From contig CAZWEZ010000017.1 in assembly GCA_964632795.1 (NCBI GenBank), positions 1 through 48,515 of the forward strand: a DNA stretch of 48,515 nucleotides, read 5' to 3'. A program made the position numbers and the translations under genes. How positions within the stretch are numbered: the first letter of the stretch is position 1; the number at the start of each line of letters is the position of its first letter. Source of the stretch: CAZWEZ01 sp964632795 (GTDB taxonomy: Bacteria; Pseudomonadota; Alphaproteobacteria; Rhodospirillales; 2-02-FULL-58-16). The notes below the pieces were generated by a model. It made no database searches. It had not been told where the DNA came from and saw nothing but the letters and a program-made list of their open reading frames with translations. Of the stretch, positions 1 through 7,639 are shown in pieces.

Positions 1-261
1 GACGGCCCGGCCGGTCCCGTCCTTACGCCCCAGCACCGGGTGGGACTCGAGACCCTGGTCCGCGGCTACACGGTCAACGCCGCGGCGGCCGCCTGGCGCG
101 CCGAGTCCACCGGCACCCTGACCCCGGGCAAGTACGGCGACCTGGTGGTGCTCGACCGCGACATCTTCGCCCTGTCGCCCCACGAGGTCGGCGAGACCCG
201 AGTCCTGCTCACCCTCCTGGAGGGCAAGGAGGTCCACCGCGACGACGCCTTCGAGGCCTAG
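1..261 (+). CDS. amidohydrolase family protein, C-terminal part (5' end outside window)
   Basis: The frame is open from the first base to a TAG at 259-261. The residues match the C-terminal end of amidohydrolase-3 (YtcJ-like) metal-dependent hydrolases: a helix ending in RGYTVNAA, then GTLTPGKYGDLVVLDRDIF, the strand-turn in which the family's C-terminal beta-sandwich closes, then a final strand LLEGKEVHRD. The metal-binding residues would lie upstream and cannot be checked, so substrate is unknown. The same segment recurs at 2318-2581. Compared with that copy this one carries two extra Ala codons in an Ala run. The stop codon lies in CTAG, directly followed by a GTGTACTCAT tip that resembles the end of a palindromic element found elsewhere in the window. 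Confidence 0.8.
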   Translation, partial: DGPAGPVLTPQHRVGLETLVRGYTVNAAAAAWRAESTGTLTPGKYGDLVVLDRDIFALSPHEVGETRVLLTLLEGKEVHRDDAFEA

Positions 262-282
262 TGTACTCATAAAAACCGAGGG
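13..282 (+). repeat. direct repeat copy 1 (amidohydrolase 3' end plus flank)
   Basis: This copy is nearly identical to 2318-2581. The homology covers the last ~80 codons of the amidohydrolase, the stop codon and about 21 bases beyond it, ending at AAAAACCGAGGG. The copies differ by scattered substitutions and by 6 bases in an Ala run. They are ~2.3 kb apart and enclose the cyclase gene. Confidence 0.85.
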
Positions 283-502
283 CCCGCTTACGGTCACATG
301 GAAGACCGTTGGAGCCCCCGTCCCGGGCGGACGTCGCACGAGCTGAAATCCACCTGGATTGAAAACCGGGTAAGATGTACCGAAAATCAGTGACTTCCAT
401 ACACTCGTGAGCGCCAAACCATAACGCCTCACCCAGCAATGGATTTGTTCACAGAAAAGGGCTAATTGTTACCTGCATCGTCTGTCGTGCGGGGGGGGAG
501 GC

Positions 503-2281
503 ATGGCCCGGGGCACAGTCACACGCAAACTTGCCGCAATCCTGTATGCGGACGTCGCCGGATACAGCCGGCTGACTGGCGAGGACGAGGAGGGGACGCA
601 CCACACCCTCAGCGCCTATCTCGATGTCCTGACCGAGGCGATCAAGCGCCGCGGCGGTGAAGTTGTCCACTTCGCCGGCGACGCGGTGCTGGCGGACTTT
701 ACCAGCGTCGTGGCGGCGCTTACCTGCGCAATGGAGGTGCAGCGCGACTTGGCCGCCCGCAACGCGGCACTCCCCGACGAAAATCGTCTCCAGTTCCGCA
801 TCGGCCTCAATCTCGGCGAGGTCATCGTTGACCGCAACGACATCTACGGCGACGGCGTGAACATCGCGGCCCGGTTGGAAGGACTGGCCGAGCCGGGGGG
901 CATTTGCATCTCCGGGAGAGTTTACCAGCAGGTCGAAAACAAGTTGGACTTCGGATACGAGTACCTTGGCGAACGGGAGGTCAAGAACATCAAGAAACCG
1001 ATTCGAGTCTTTCGAGTTAAGACCGATGATGGTGGTGCCCAGCGCGAGGGTCTCGGCGCTGCCAGTCAAGACTTGGCGCTCCCCGACAAGCCCTCAATCG
1101 CCGTGCTCCCGTTCGAAAACATGAGCGCTGATCCAGACCAAGAGTATCTGGCGGACGGCCTGGCCGAGGACATCATTACGGGCCTGTCGCGGTTCCGCTG
1201 GTTCTTCGTCATCGCCCGCAATTCGTCGTTCACTTATAAGAGCCGCTCGGTGGACGTAAAGCAGGTGGCGAAGGAGCTGGGCGTGCGCTACGTGCTGGAG
1301 GGCAGCGTGCGCAAGGCCGGCGACCGGGTGAGGGTGACCGCGCAGCTCATCGACGCCTTCACCGGTAACCATATCTGGGCCGAGCGCTACGACCGCGACC
1401 TGGATGACATCTTCGCCCTGCAGGACGAGATCACTCAGACCATCGTCACCACGATCGAGCCCGAGCTTGGCGCGGTCGAACGTGAACGCGCGCGGCGCAA
1501 ACCGCCCGACAACCTCGACGCCTGGGATGTATACCAGCGCGGCCTTTGGCATTTATTTGACGACGTGAAACGCGATGCCCTGACCGAAGCAAAACGGCTG
1601 TTCCAACGTGCCTGCGAGCTCGACCCGGGCTTCGCCGTGGCCCATGCCGAACTGGCCTACACCCACGTGGCCGAGATCATCCGAGGCTTGACGGAAGACC
1701 CCAAGGCGAGCCTGGACCAGGCCGCCGACGCGGCAGAGAGGGCGGTCGCCCTCGATCCCAGAGACCCGGCCGCTCGCTGCGCCCTCGGCAGGGTCCTTAT
1801 TTTCAGGCATGCGCACGAAAGAGCGATAGCGGAGATGGAAGCCGCGATTGGCCTGAACGCCAGCTTCAGCCGCGGCTATTACGGTCTCGGCATGGCGCTG
1901 ATGTACGGCGGCAGACCGAAGGAGAGCATCCCGCAATTCGAGAAGGGCATCCGACTGACCCCGCGAAGCCCTGTGTTATGGGCTTATTGGATGATGTTGG
2001 GCCTGGCGTACATCAATTTGGAAAAATACGAGGAAGCGGCTGCATCTTTCGAGAAGGCCATTGAGCAACCGAATGCCGCGTTTATGGCATTCGCTTATGT
2101 GGCCTCCGCCCTGGGCCACTTGGGCCGGACCGATGAAGCCCGCGCCATGCTTGTCGAAGTGGAAACGAGGAAACCCGGATTCTCGATCGATACCGTCAGG
2201 AGCACGGCCGGCCAACTTGGGCCGCATTCCGGTGTCGACCGGATCGTCGACGGCCTGCGCAAGGCGGGGTTACTGAAGTAG
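503..2281 (+). CDS. class III adenylate/guanylate cyclase with TolB-like and TPR regions
   Basis: 592 aa. Residues ~9-175 form a class III nucleotide cyclase catalytic domain: metal-binding D17 (YADVAGYSR) and D60 (FAGDAVLADF), and the transition-state pair N120 and R124 in DGVNIAARLE. D113 fits the adenine-specifying Asp, but the usual Lys of the GG....K..GD motif is His56, so substrate preference is uncertain. Residues ~195-310 (PSIAVLPFENMS, YVLEGSVRKAGDRVRVTAQL) match the TolB-like region common in such proteins. Residues ~340-585 are TPR helices. There is no signal peptide or membrane segment, so it is probably a cytosolic cAMP-forming sensor or scaffold. The ATG follows a G-rich ribosome site (GGGGGGGAGG). 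The gene is bracketed by the amidohydrolase-end direct repeat, which suggests it arrived or moved as a unit. Confidence 0.9.
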   Translation: MARGTVTRKLAAILYADVAGYSRLTGEDEEGTHHTLSAYLDVLTEAIKRRGGEVVHFAGDAVLADFTSVVAALTCAMEVQRDLAARNAALPDENRLQFRIGLNLGEVIVDRNDIYGDGVNIAARLEGLAEPGGICISGRVYQQVENKLDFGYEYLGEREVKNIKKPIRVFRVKTDDGGAQREGLGAASQDLALPDKPSIAVLPFENMSADPDQEYLADGLAEDIITGLSRFRWFFVIARNSSFTYKSRSVDVKQVAKELGVRYVLEGSVRKAGDRVRVTAQLIDAFTGNHIWAERYDRDLDDIFALQDEITQTIVTTIEPELGAVERERARRKPPDNLDAWDVYQRGLWHLFDDVKRDALTEAKRLFQRACELDPGFAVAHAELAYTHVAEIIRGLTEDPKASLDQAADAAERAVALDPRDPAARCALGRVLIFRHAHERAIAEMEAAIGLNASFSRGYYGLGMALMYGGRPKESIPQFEKGIRLTPRSPVLWAYWMMLGLAYINLEKYEEAAASFEKAIEQPNAAFMAFAYVASALGHLGRTDEARAMLVEVETRKPGFSIDTVRSTAGQLGPHSGVDRIVDGLRKAGLLK

Positions 2282-2560
2282 GCGAGGGCCCGCCAGAACC
2301 CTCAAGAGGGCCCCCACGGCCCCGTCCTGGGGCCCCAGCACAGGATGGGACTCGAGGCCCTGGTCCGCGGCTACACGGTCAACGCCGCCGCCTGGCGCGC
2401 CGAGTCCACCGGCACCCTGACCCCGGGCAAGTACGGCGACCTGGTGGTGCTCGACCGCGACATCTTCGCCCTGTCGCCCCACGCGGTCGGCGAGACCCGG
2501 GTCCTGCTCACCCTCCTGGAGGGCAAGGAAGTCCACCGCGACGCCGCCTTCGAGGCCTAG
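2282..2560 (+). pseudogene. amidohydrolase C-terminal fragment (duplicate)
   Basis: An open stretch beginning immediately after the cyclase stop codon encodes about 90 residues of the same amidohydrolase C-terminus as at the window start, including RGYTVNAAAW and GTLTPGKYGDLVVLDRD. There is no N-terminal metal-binding domain and no obvious ribosome site. The only internal ATG (2345) would give a 71-residue peptide lacking all catalytic residues. It is best read as the residue of a partial duplication or of insertion of the cyclase unit. Sequence conservation with the first copy is high, so the event is recent or gene conversion has acted. Confidence 0.75.
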
Positions 2561-2581
2561 TGTACTCATAAAAACCGAGGG
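2318..2581 (+). repeat. direct repeat copy 2 (amidohydrolase 3' end plus flank)
   Basis: Second copy of the repeat at 13-282. It ends at the same base after the stop codon (CCGAGGG), after which the two flanks diverge. Confidence 0.85.
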
Positions 2582-2624
2582 ACTGCTTTTGTGACCGAAG
2601 ACGACAAAGGGGCGAGAAGAAGCT

Positions 2625-3212
2625 ATGGCAACGGAAATTAGACGGGCAACGGCCGACGATATCCCGCACCTCGCACGCTTTCAGATCCAGGCATACGGAG
2701 GCTATAACGAAGTCCTCTATGACGGCTTGGTGCCAGGTCAATCGACCGAAAGTCTCGTTCAACCCCAATTCGCGCAACCAAACACCACGCCTTTCTATGA
2801 AAATCATTGGATCGCTATGCACGGTGGCCAGGTGGCCGGTGGCATCCATGCTTTTCCCATGGAAGACATGGCAGGGTTCCTGCGGGATCCGCTGGTGCCG
2901 GAAGAGCGCCATGAGATGGCCGAGGAATATCTACACCATCTTCCGGCACCCGGCACCTATTACGTCCACGCGCTCGCGGTCAACCCCGAATTCCACAGGA
3001 AGGGAATCGCCTCGACCCTCCTGTCGTTGGGGCTCAAGCACGCTGCGGAAAAAGGTTTTGCGGAATGCAGCCTCTATGTTTTCGCAGAGAACGTCGGAGC
3101 CGTCGCATTGTACAAGAAGCACGGTTTTAAGGAGGTTGGTCGCTACACAGTCACCGAACATCCGCTTTTATACTTTACGGGCGACATGCTTCTCATGACC
3201 TGTGTGGTGTGA
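2625..3212 (+). CDS. GNAT family N-acetyltransferase
   Basis: 195 aa. The protein begins IRRATADDIPHLARF, the usual first strand and helix of the GNAT fold. Motif A is clear at ~residues 120-142: YVHALAVNPEFHRKGIASTL, with RKGIAS as the acetyl-CoA pyrophosphate loop (family Q/RxxGxG/A). The C-terminal part AENVGAVALYKKHGFKEVG is the typical GNAT motif B. It should transfer an acetyl group from acetyl-CoA to an amine; the substrate cannot be read from sequence. A long insert before motif A (~70 residues, EDMAGFLRDPLVPEERHEM) is larger than in small GNATs. The start is supported by AGAAGC upstream of the ATG. It stands alone, downstream of the amidohydrolase fragment, with no operon partner. 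Confidence 0.85.
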   Translation: MATEIRRATADDIPHLARFQIQAYGGYNEVLYDGLVPGQSTESLVQPQFAQPNTTPFYENHWIAMHGGQVAGGIHAFPMEDMAGFLRDPLVPEERHEMAEEYLHHLPAPGTYYVHALAVNPEFHRKGIASTLLSLGLKHAAEKGFAECSLYVFAENVGAVALYKKHGFKEVGRYTVTEHPLLYFTGDMLLMTCVV

Positions 3213-3552
3213 ATCTCGGGCAATCCGTGTCGGCCCGGAGATATCAATTATCCGCTTACGGCCACATCGTTCGCGCCTTTCTTACCCAGTGGTGCCAGTA
3301 GCAACCGTCGCGGCCCTCTTCGCCGTGATGTGCTTCACGTGAGTGTTCAAGGCGCAATTTCTCCATTGGCACGGAAGCGTTTCGAGAATCTATGCCTTCG
3401 GGGAGGCCTTCCCACTTCCGCTGATGGCTATACCCGGAAGTGACGGAAACTCGCACCTAAGGTCTGCTTTCAGGCACTTAGCGGACATCGGTGCGGCAAG
3501 TTATCATCTGATTGCGATGTCATTTATGGGGACATGACCCAGCGGGCTACGA
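3213..3552. other. intergenic stretch without a gene
   Basis: No convincing reading frame. At 3251-3265 it contains CCGCTTACGGCCACAT, close to CCGCTTACGGTCACAT that follows repeat copy 1 at 284-299, and a CGCCGTGATGTGCTTCACG segment near 3322 that loosely resembles the centre of the palindromic elements at 22934 and 43997. It may be a degraded repeat. Confidence 0.4.
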
Positions 3553-4443
3553 TCAGGTGACGGAATCCTCGAGTTCCGGGGACAGGGGAATCTCCATCAG
3601 GTCCTGACCCCAGATGATGTTGCCCTTGTAGACCTCGCGCATTTCCCAGATCAGCCGTTCGCGGATCCCGGGCCTGTCGATCTGCTCGAGGATGTGGACC
3701 GCGACCAGGGTCCCGACGCCGGCCCTGGCGGCCACCTCGGCGGCGTCCAGGTGGCCGGCGATGCCCTTCCTGTACGCCGCCGAGGGTTCCGAGCCGGTGC
3801 GCGCGATCATCATGTGGATCAGGACGTCGCAGCCCCGCGCCAGCTCGACGATGGTGTCGCACTTGCCGGTGTCTCCGGAATAGCACACCGAAGGGCCTTG
3901 GTCGCAGTCGATCCGGTAGCCGTAGCATTCCAGGTAGGGCTGGTAGTGGAGCGCCTCGCCGACGGTCACCGTCCACCCGTTTCCGGAAACGACCTGGCCC
4001 GGGCGGACTTCGCCGACCTCGGGGTTCAGGGGCTGCCTGGGAAGCGTGCCGCCGCGGGCGGCGAAGACCTCCCGGCTGGCCGGGTGGCGGGTTCGGGCGA
4101 CCAGGTCGGGCCAGAAGGCGCCCTTGTCTTCGCCGAACAGGCGCTCGGTCATCTCGGCCAGCGGCGGCGGCCCGTAGACCTTGAGCTCGGGGATCCGGCC
4201 CGCCCCCATGTCCCAGCGTTGCAAGGCCATCCGCGGGTAGTCGGCGCAGTGGTCGTAATGAAGGTGGCTCAGGAAAAGATGCGTGATGGCTCTCGGGTCG
4301 CGGCCCGATTCCAGGTAACGCTGAAACGCGCCCGGCCCGAGATCCATGATGATGACGTCGTCGCCGACCTCGAACAGGTGCCCCGAGCTCTGGCGCTTAA
4401 GCGACGGGTTGGGCGTTCCCGTGCCCAGCAGGGTGACCTTCAT
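3553..4443 (-). CDS. MBL-fold metallo-hydrolase (ribonuclease Z/arylsulfatase-like)
   Basis: 296 aa from the ATG at 4443; a GTG two codons upstream is possible but less likely since the family starts MKVTLLGTGTP. H60, H62, D64 and H65 in LSHLHYDHCADYP form the di-zinc HxHxDH motif. SGDTGKCD near residue 193 supplies the bridging Asp, and a later His in VAVHILEQ or GHLDAAE completes the site. The GTGTPNPSLKRQSSGHL opening resembles the tRNase Z/arylsulfatase branch of the superfamily, but there is no exosite. The role is likely hydrolysis of a small ester or lactone. It starts 7 bases after the stop of the cupin gene, so the two form an operon. Confidence 0.85.
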   Translation of the reverse strand: MKVTLLGTGTPNPSLKRQSSGHLFEVGDDVIIMDLGPGAFQRYLESGRDPRAITHLFLSHLHYDHCADYPRMALQRWDMGAGRIPELKVYGPPPLAEMTERLFGEDKGAFWPDLVARTRHPASREVFAARGGTLPRQPLNPEVGEVRPGQVVSGNGWTVTVGEALHYQPYLECYGYRIDCDQGPSVCYSGDTGKCDTIVELARGCDVLIHMMIARTGSEPSAAYRKGIAGHLDAAEVAARAGVGTLVAVHILEQIDRPGIRERLIWEMREVYKGNIIWGQDLMEIPLSPELEDSVT

Positions 4444-4450
4444 CGCCACC

Positions 4451-4816
4451 CTACTCGACGATGACGTAGTATTTGAGAAGCGTCTCGGTGATCTCCCAGG
4501 TGCCCTTGAAGCCCTTGGGGACCATGACGGTTTCCCCCTTGGTGAAGGTTTCGGCCTTGCCCTCGGTATCGGTCAGGGTCACCGACCCTTCGAGGATCAC
4601 CATCAGTTCATCGCACGGATAGCTCTCGATCTCCTCCCTGTAGGGCGTGCACTTCCAGACCCCGGCCGACACGTTGCCCGCCTGGTTGGTGAAGAAACCG
4701 TGGCCGGTCTCGATCGCCTCGCCGGTGGCCACGTTAGCGGGATCGACGAACCGGCAGGGCTGAAGGCCGGTCTCGGGATGGCCGTCGGCATGCAATCTTA
4801 CGACGCTCGGGTTCAT
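4451..4816 (-). CDS. cupin domain protein (DUF861/ureidoglycine aminohydrolase-like)
   Basis: 121 aa. A single small cupin barrel: the CTPYREEIESYPCDELMVIL segment and VPKGFKGTWEI are the two conserved cupin motifs, ending KYYVIVE. The motif 1 pattern, in which an ordinary HxH is lost, is typical of the Cupin_3 (DUF861) group, often found with catabolic genes and of unknown reaction. The ATG at 4816 is chosen because GAGGAG lies 8 bases upstream; a longer frame to 4849 would have no such site. It is the first gene of a two-gene unit with the MBL-fold hydrolase and is divergent from the agmatinase-family gene. A short remnant of a similar C-terminus occurs at 10228-10290. Confidence 0.8.
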   Translation of the reverse strand: MNPSVVRLHADGHPETGLQPCRFVDPANVATGEAIETGHGFFTNQAGNVSAGVWKCTPYREEIESYPCDELMVILEGSVTLTDTEGKAETFTKGETVMVPKGFKGTWEITETLLKYYVIVE

Positions 4817-4931
4817 TTTTTTGTCTCCTCGATTGTCGGAATCGGGCACAATTGCCCGTTGTTTCCCCTCGATGATGGAAAAATATCGGAAATCCCTCGA
4901 AAGTCAAAGCACAGCAACGGAACCCAGGGCA

Positions 4932-5873
4932 ATGAGCAGCGACTATCTCCACCCGACGTACTCGGGACCGCGGACCTTCTTCCGCCTCGGCTCGACGCCG
5001 GCCGACGGGGCCGCCGCCGAGGTTACCATCGTCGGCATCCCCTTCGACCTCGGCACCACCAACCGGCCCGGGGCCCGGTTCGGGCCGGCGGCGCTGCGCG
5101 ACGCCAGCCTGATGCTCGATTCGGGCGACCACCAGACCCTCGGCGTCAATCCCTTCCGGGCCCTGGTGGTGGTCGATGGCGGCGACCTCGAGGTCGCATG
5201 CGGCTACCTGGAGGAGACCCTGGAGCGGATCGAGCGACAGGCGGCGGCGATCGACGGCCAGGTGGTGGCCCTGGGCGGCGACCATACCGTCACCCTGCCC
5301 CTGCTGCGGGCCCTCGCCCGGCGCCACGGCAAGGGCATCAGCCTGGTCCACTTCGACGCCCATGTGGATACCTGGAAGGACAACTTCGGCTCCCCCATCG
5401 GCCACGGCACGCCCTTCCACCAGGCCTCCCGGGAAGGCCTGATCGACCCCGCCAAGAGCGTCCAGATCGGCATCCGCTCGCCCTCCGAACCGGAGGTCAT
5501 GGGCTACACCCGCGACGAGCTGGGCTTCACCGTGATTTCGGCCGAGGCCGTCCACAGCCAAGGCGTCGGGCACGTCGTCGAGCGCATCCGGGAGACCGTC
5601 GGCCCCAACAAGGCTTATCTGACCTTCGACATCGACAGCCTCGACCCCAGCCAGGCGCCGGGCACCGGGACCCCCTTCGTCGGCGGCCTGTTCACCTGGC
5701 AGGCGCTGGCGATCGTCGATCGGATCGGCGATATCGAGTGGATCGGCATGGACCTGGTCGAAGTCGCCCCGGCCTACGACCACGCCCAGATCACGGCGCT
5801 GGCGGGGGCGACCATGGTGTGGGACTACCTGTGCCTGCTGGCCGCCGCCAAGGCTAAAACAAGTCCGGATTGA
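4932..5873 (+). CDS. agmatinase/arginase family ureohydrolase
   Basis: 313 aa from the ATG at 4932; a longer frame reaches 4821 but would overlap the divergent control region. All the manganese ligands of the ureohydrolase fold are present: H118 in GGDHT, D142/H144/D146 in HFDAHVDT, and D233/D235 in TFDIDSLDP. The family hydrolyses guanidino compounds (agmatine, arginine, guanidinobutyrate, formiminoglutamate) to urea or formamide plus an amine; the bacterial agmatinase/guanidinobutyrase branch fits best. The start PTYSGPRTFFRLG is typical of alphaproteobacterial members. The gene stands alone on this strand, with a 115-base divergent region shared with the cupin gene. The nearby amidohydrolase, cupin and GFA genes suggest a nitrogenous-compound catabolic neighbourhood, by inference only. 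Confidence 0.88.
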   Translation: MSSDYLHPTYSGPRTFFRLGSTPADGAAAEVTIVGIPFDLGTTNRPGARFGPAALRDASLMLDSGDHQTLGVNPFRALVVVDGGDLEVACGYLEETLERIERQAAAIDGQVVALGGDHTVTLPLLRALARRHGKGISLVHFDAHVDTWKDNFGSPIGHGTPFHQASREGLIDPAKSVQIGIRSPSEPEVMGYTRDELGFTVISAEAVHSQGVGHVVERIRETVGPNKAYLTFDIDSLDPSQAPGTGTPFVGGLFTWQALAIVDRIGDIEWIGMDLVEVAPAYDHAQITALAGATMVWDYLCLLAAAKAKTSPD

Positions 5874-5888
5874 TTCGACTCGCCCGAT

Positions 5889-5996
5889 CCATCCTTCGAC
5901 ACGCCGCTTCGCGGCTGCTCAGGATGAGGTTGTTGTAGAAATCCAAAGGGATTCCTCATCCTGAGCAGCGAGCGAAGCTCGCGTGTCGAAGGATGG
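5889..5996. repeat. REP-like palindromic repeat, full copy
   Basis: The left half starts CCATCCTTCGACAC and the right half ends GTGTCGAAGGATGG. Each arm also carries the GCTGCTCAGGATGAGG / CCTCATCCTGAGCAGC pair. A second full copy is at 29857-29963 and a half copy at 7574-7636. It lies between two convergent genes. Directly after it is GCAGGTTGGTAT, the tip of another repeat family. Confidence 0.9.
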
Positions 5997-6023
5997 CAGG
6001 TTGGTATTACAAGCTTGATCTGC

Positions 6024-7262
6024 TCAGACGGATCTGAGCCGGTTCCGGCCGTCCTTCTTGGCCTGGTACAGGGCTTGGTCGGCGGCCTTCAGCACGCTCG
6101 GGGGATCGGGCCTGTCGGGTGTCTTTTCCGCCATGCCGATGGAGATGGTGACGCCGACGGTCTCGGCCTCGTCCGCCGCCGGCCGCGTGGCCCGCTTCGG
6201 GCGTTTCCCGGGCCGATCGGCGCCACGCAGGACGAAGCCGCTGGAGGCGACGGCCTGGCGAAGCCTGTCCAGGTGATCCGCGGCGTGGTCCAGGCCGTGG
6301 CGGGGGAAGACCACCGTGAATTCCTCGCCCCCGTAGCGGAACGCCCTGCCGCCTCCGCGGACCCCGGCGAGGCAGGCGGCGACCATCTTCAGTACCTGAT
6401 CGCCGACGTCGTGGCCGTAGGTGTCGTTGAACCTCTTGAAGTGATCGACATCGAGCATGGCGATGACGTAACGGTTGGGGACGGTCTTCAGCATCCCGAC
6501 CAGGGCCCGCCGCCCGGGGAGCCCGGTGAGCTCGTCGAGGAACGCCATGCGGTAGGTCTCCTGGGCCAGGGCGACGGCATAGGCCAACAGGGCCAGCGAA
6601 AAGAACAGCGCCGGGGCGGCGCCCTCGCCGACCATATGCAGCCCGACCGCGGTTGCGACGAGCGCCCCGAACGCCCCGGCGTCCAACGGCGACCCCCTCC
6701 ACCAAACGCGGACCAGGAGCACCGCCCCCGACAGCGCGAGAGCGCCCATCGCCGGCTGGGGAAGATAGGTCCAGCGGTCCGCCTCGGGCGGCAACAGCCG
6801 GAAATGGAGATACCCGGCGGCCTCTTCCCAGGAGGCGCCGCCGGCGATCAGCGCGACCACGGCGACCTGGAGGCCGAGAACGGCGAACCGCGACAGGTTG
6901 GGGAGGGAAACCAGCCCCCGCTCCTCGAAGAACGCCGAGACCGTCAGGTTGATCGGCAAAAGGAGACAGAGCGCCGCATAGACGACCTGTCCGTCGGCCC
7001 CCTTCCCGGGGCCGTCGGGGAACAGCAGATGGACCGCGACGAAGCCCCCGGCGACGACCGTTAACGGATAGATCAGGCTGGCCCTGTGGAACCACACCGC
7101 GATCAGCGAAACGATCGCCGCCAGCACCAGCGGGCCGGCCAACGACAGCCGTCCCACCGCTTCCTCGACCCCGCGCAGGGGCTCGACGAGGCCGACGGCG
7201 CCGGCCACCGCGAGAACCGGCAACGCAAGGGTCACCAGGGCGTGTTTCAGGTTGCGCTCCAT
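6024..7262 (-). CDS. membrane diguanylate cyclase (GGDEF)
   Basis: 412 aa. About seven hydrophobic segments fill residues 8-230 (for example LVLAAIVSLIAVWF and ALVATAVGLHMVGEG), followed by a GGDEF domain (~235-410) that begins RMAFLDELTGLPGRRAL and carries the active signature RYGGEEF. The metal Asp is in AMLDVDHFKRFND. The product inhibition site (RxxD) is RGGG, so feedback by c-di-GMP is probably absent. A basic, low-complexity insert of ~25 residues precedes GVTISIGMA, as in a common alphaproteobacterial subgroup. The membrane part matches no sensor domain I can name. It should make c-di-GMP at the inner membrane in response to an unknown signal; a link with the flagellar genes 12 kb away is possible but not shown. 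Confidence 0.9.
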   Translation of the reverse strand: MERNLKHALVTLALPVLAVAGAVGLVEPLRGVEEAVGRLSLAGPLVLAAIVSLIAVWFHRASLIYPLTVVAGGFVAVHLLFPDGPGKGADGQVVYAALCLLLPINLTVSAFFEERGLVSLPNLSRFAVLGLQVAVVALIAGGASWEEAAGYLHFRLLPPEADRWTYLPQPAMGALALSGAVLLVRVWWRGSPLDAGAFGALVATAVGLHMVGEGAAPALFFSLALLAYAVALAQETYRMAFLDELTGLPGRRALVGMLKTVPNRYVIAMLDVDHFKRFNDTYGHDVGDQVLKMVAACLAGVRGGGRAFRYGGEEFTVVFPRHGLDHAADHLDRLRQAVASSGFVLRGADRPGKRPKRATRPAADEAETVGVTISIGMAEKTPDRPDPPSVLKAADQALYQAKKDGRNRLRSV

Positions 7263-7303
7263 CGCCGTCCAATAGAACGCGGACCCGGTGAAAATTCCCT
7301 TAA

Positions 7304-7441
7304 CGGTACGCTTGCGGACCGGCCGGCGGCACCGCGCTTCTCAAACGGCTCATCGAATGCATCGGCAAGCTTCCCTACCGGGCGCTGGTCAACGTCGGCG
7401 ACTACACGGACGACTACGACGCCCGTCTTGCGGCGTCATAA
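7304..7441 (+). pseudogene. unidentified 3'-terminal gene remnant
   Basis: A 45-codon stretch closed by a stop on both sides, without a start codon. Its translation (LLKRLIECIGKLPYRALVNV, then GDYTDDYDARLAAS) is compositionally protein-like and reads as the last part of a larger protein, perhaps a UDP-glycosyltransferase-like sugar-binding domain. I do not recognise it firmly. Confidence 0.35.
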
Positions 7442-7443
7442 GA

Positions 7444-7552
7444 GAGAATCCACCGCAAAGGACGCCGAGGTTCGTGGAGGCGCGCGGAGCGCATTTTATT
7501 TTCCTCCGCGCACCTCGGCGCACCTCCGCGTCCTCGGCGGTAGATTCTTCTC
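7444..7552. repeat. imperfect inverted repeat (CCGC..GGACGC type)
   Basis: Left arm 7444-7488 and right arm 7505-7552 are imperfect reverse complements: GAATCCACCGC pairs with GCGGTAGATTC, and GGACGCCGAGG with the CCTCGGCG/CGTCCTCGG part. The loop is A/T-rich. It resembles a common dispersed intergenic repeat of Proteobacteria. Confidence 0.6.
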
Positions 7553-7573
7553 CTTTGAACCCCCCTCCTCCGG

Positions 7574-7636
7574 CCATCCTTCGACACGCCGCTTACGCGG
7601 CTGCCCGGGATGAGGTTGTTGCCGGAAATCGAAAGC
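7574..7636. repeat. REP-like repeat, half copy
   Basis: It matches the left half of the palindrome at 5889-5996 from CCATCCTTCGACACGCCGCT through GATGAGGTTGTTG and slightly beyond, with no right half. It stops a few bases before the end of the amidohydrolase gene. Confidence 0.8.
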
Positions 7637-7639
7637 TGT

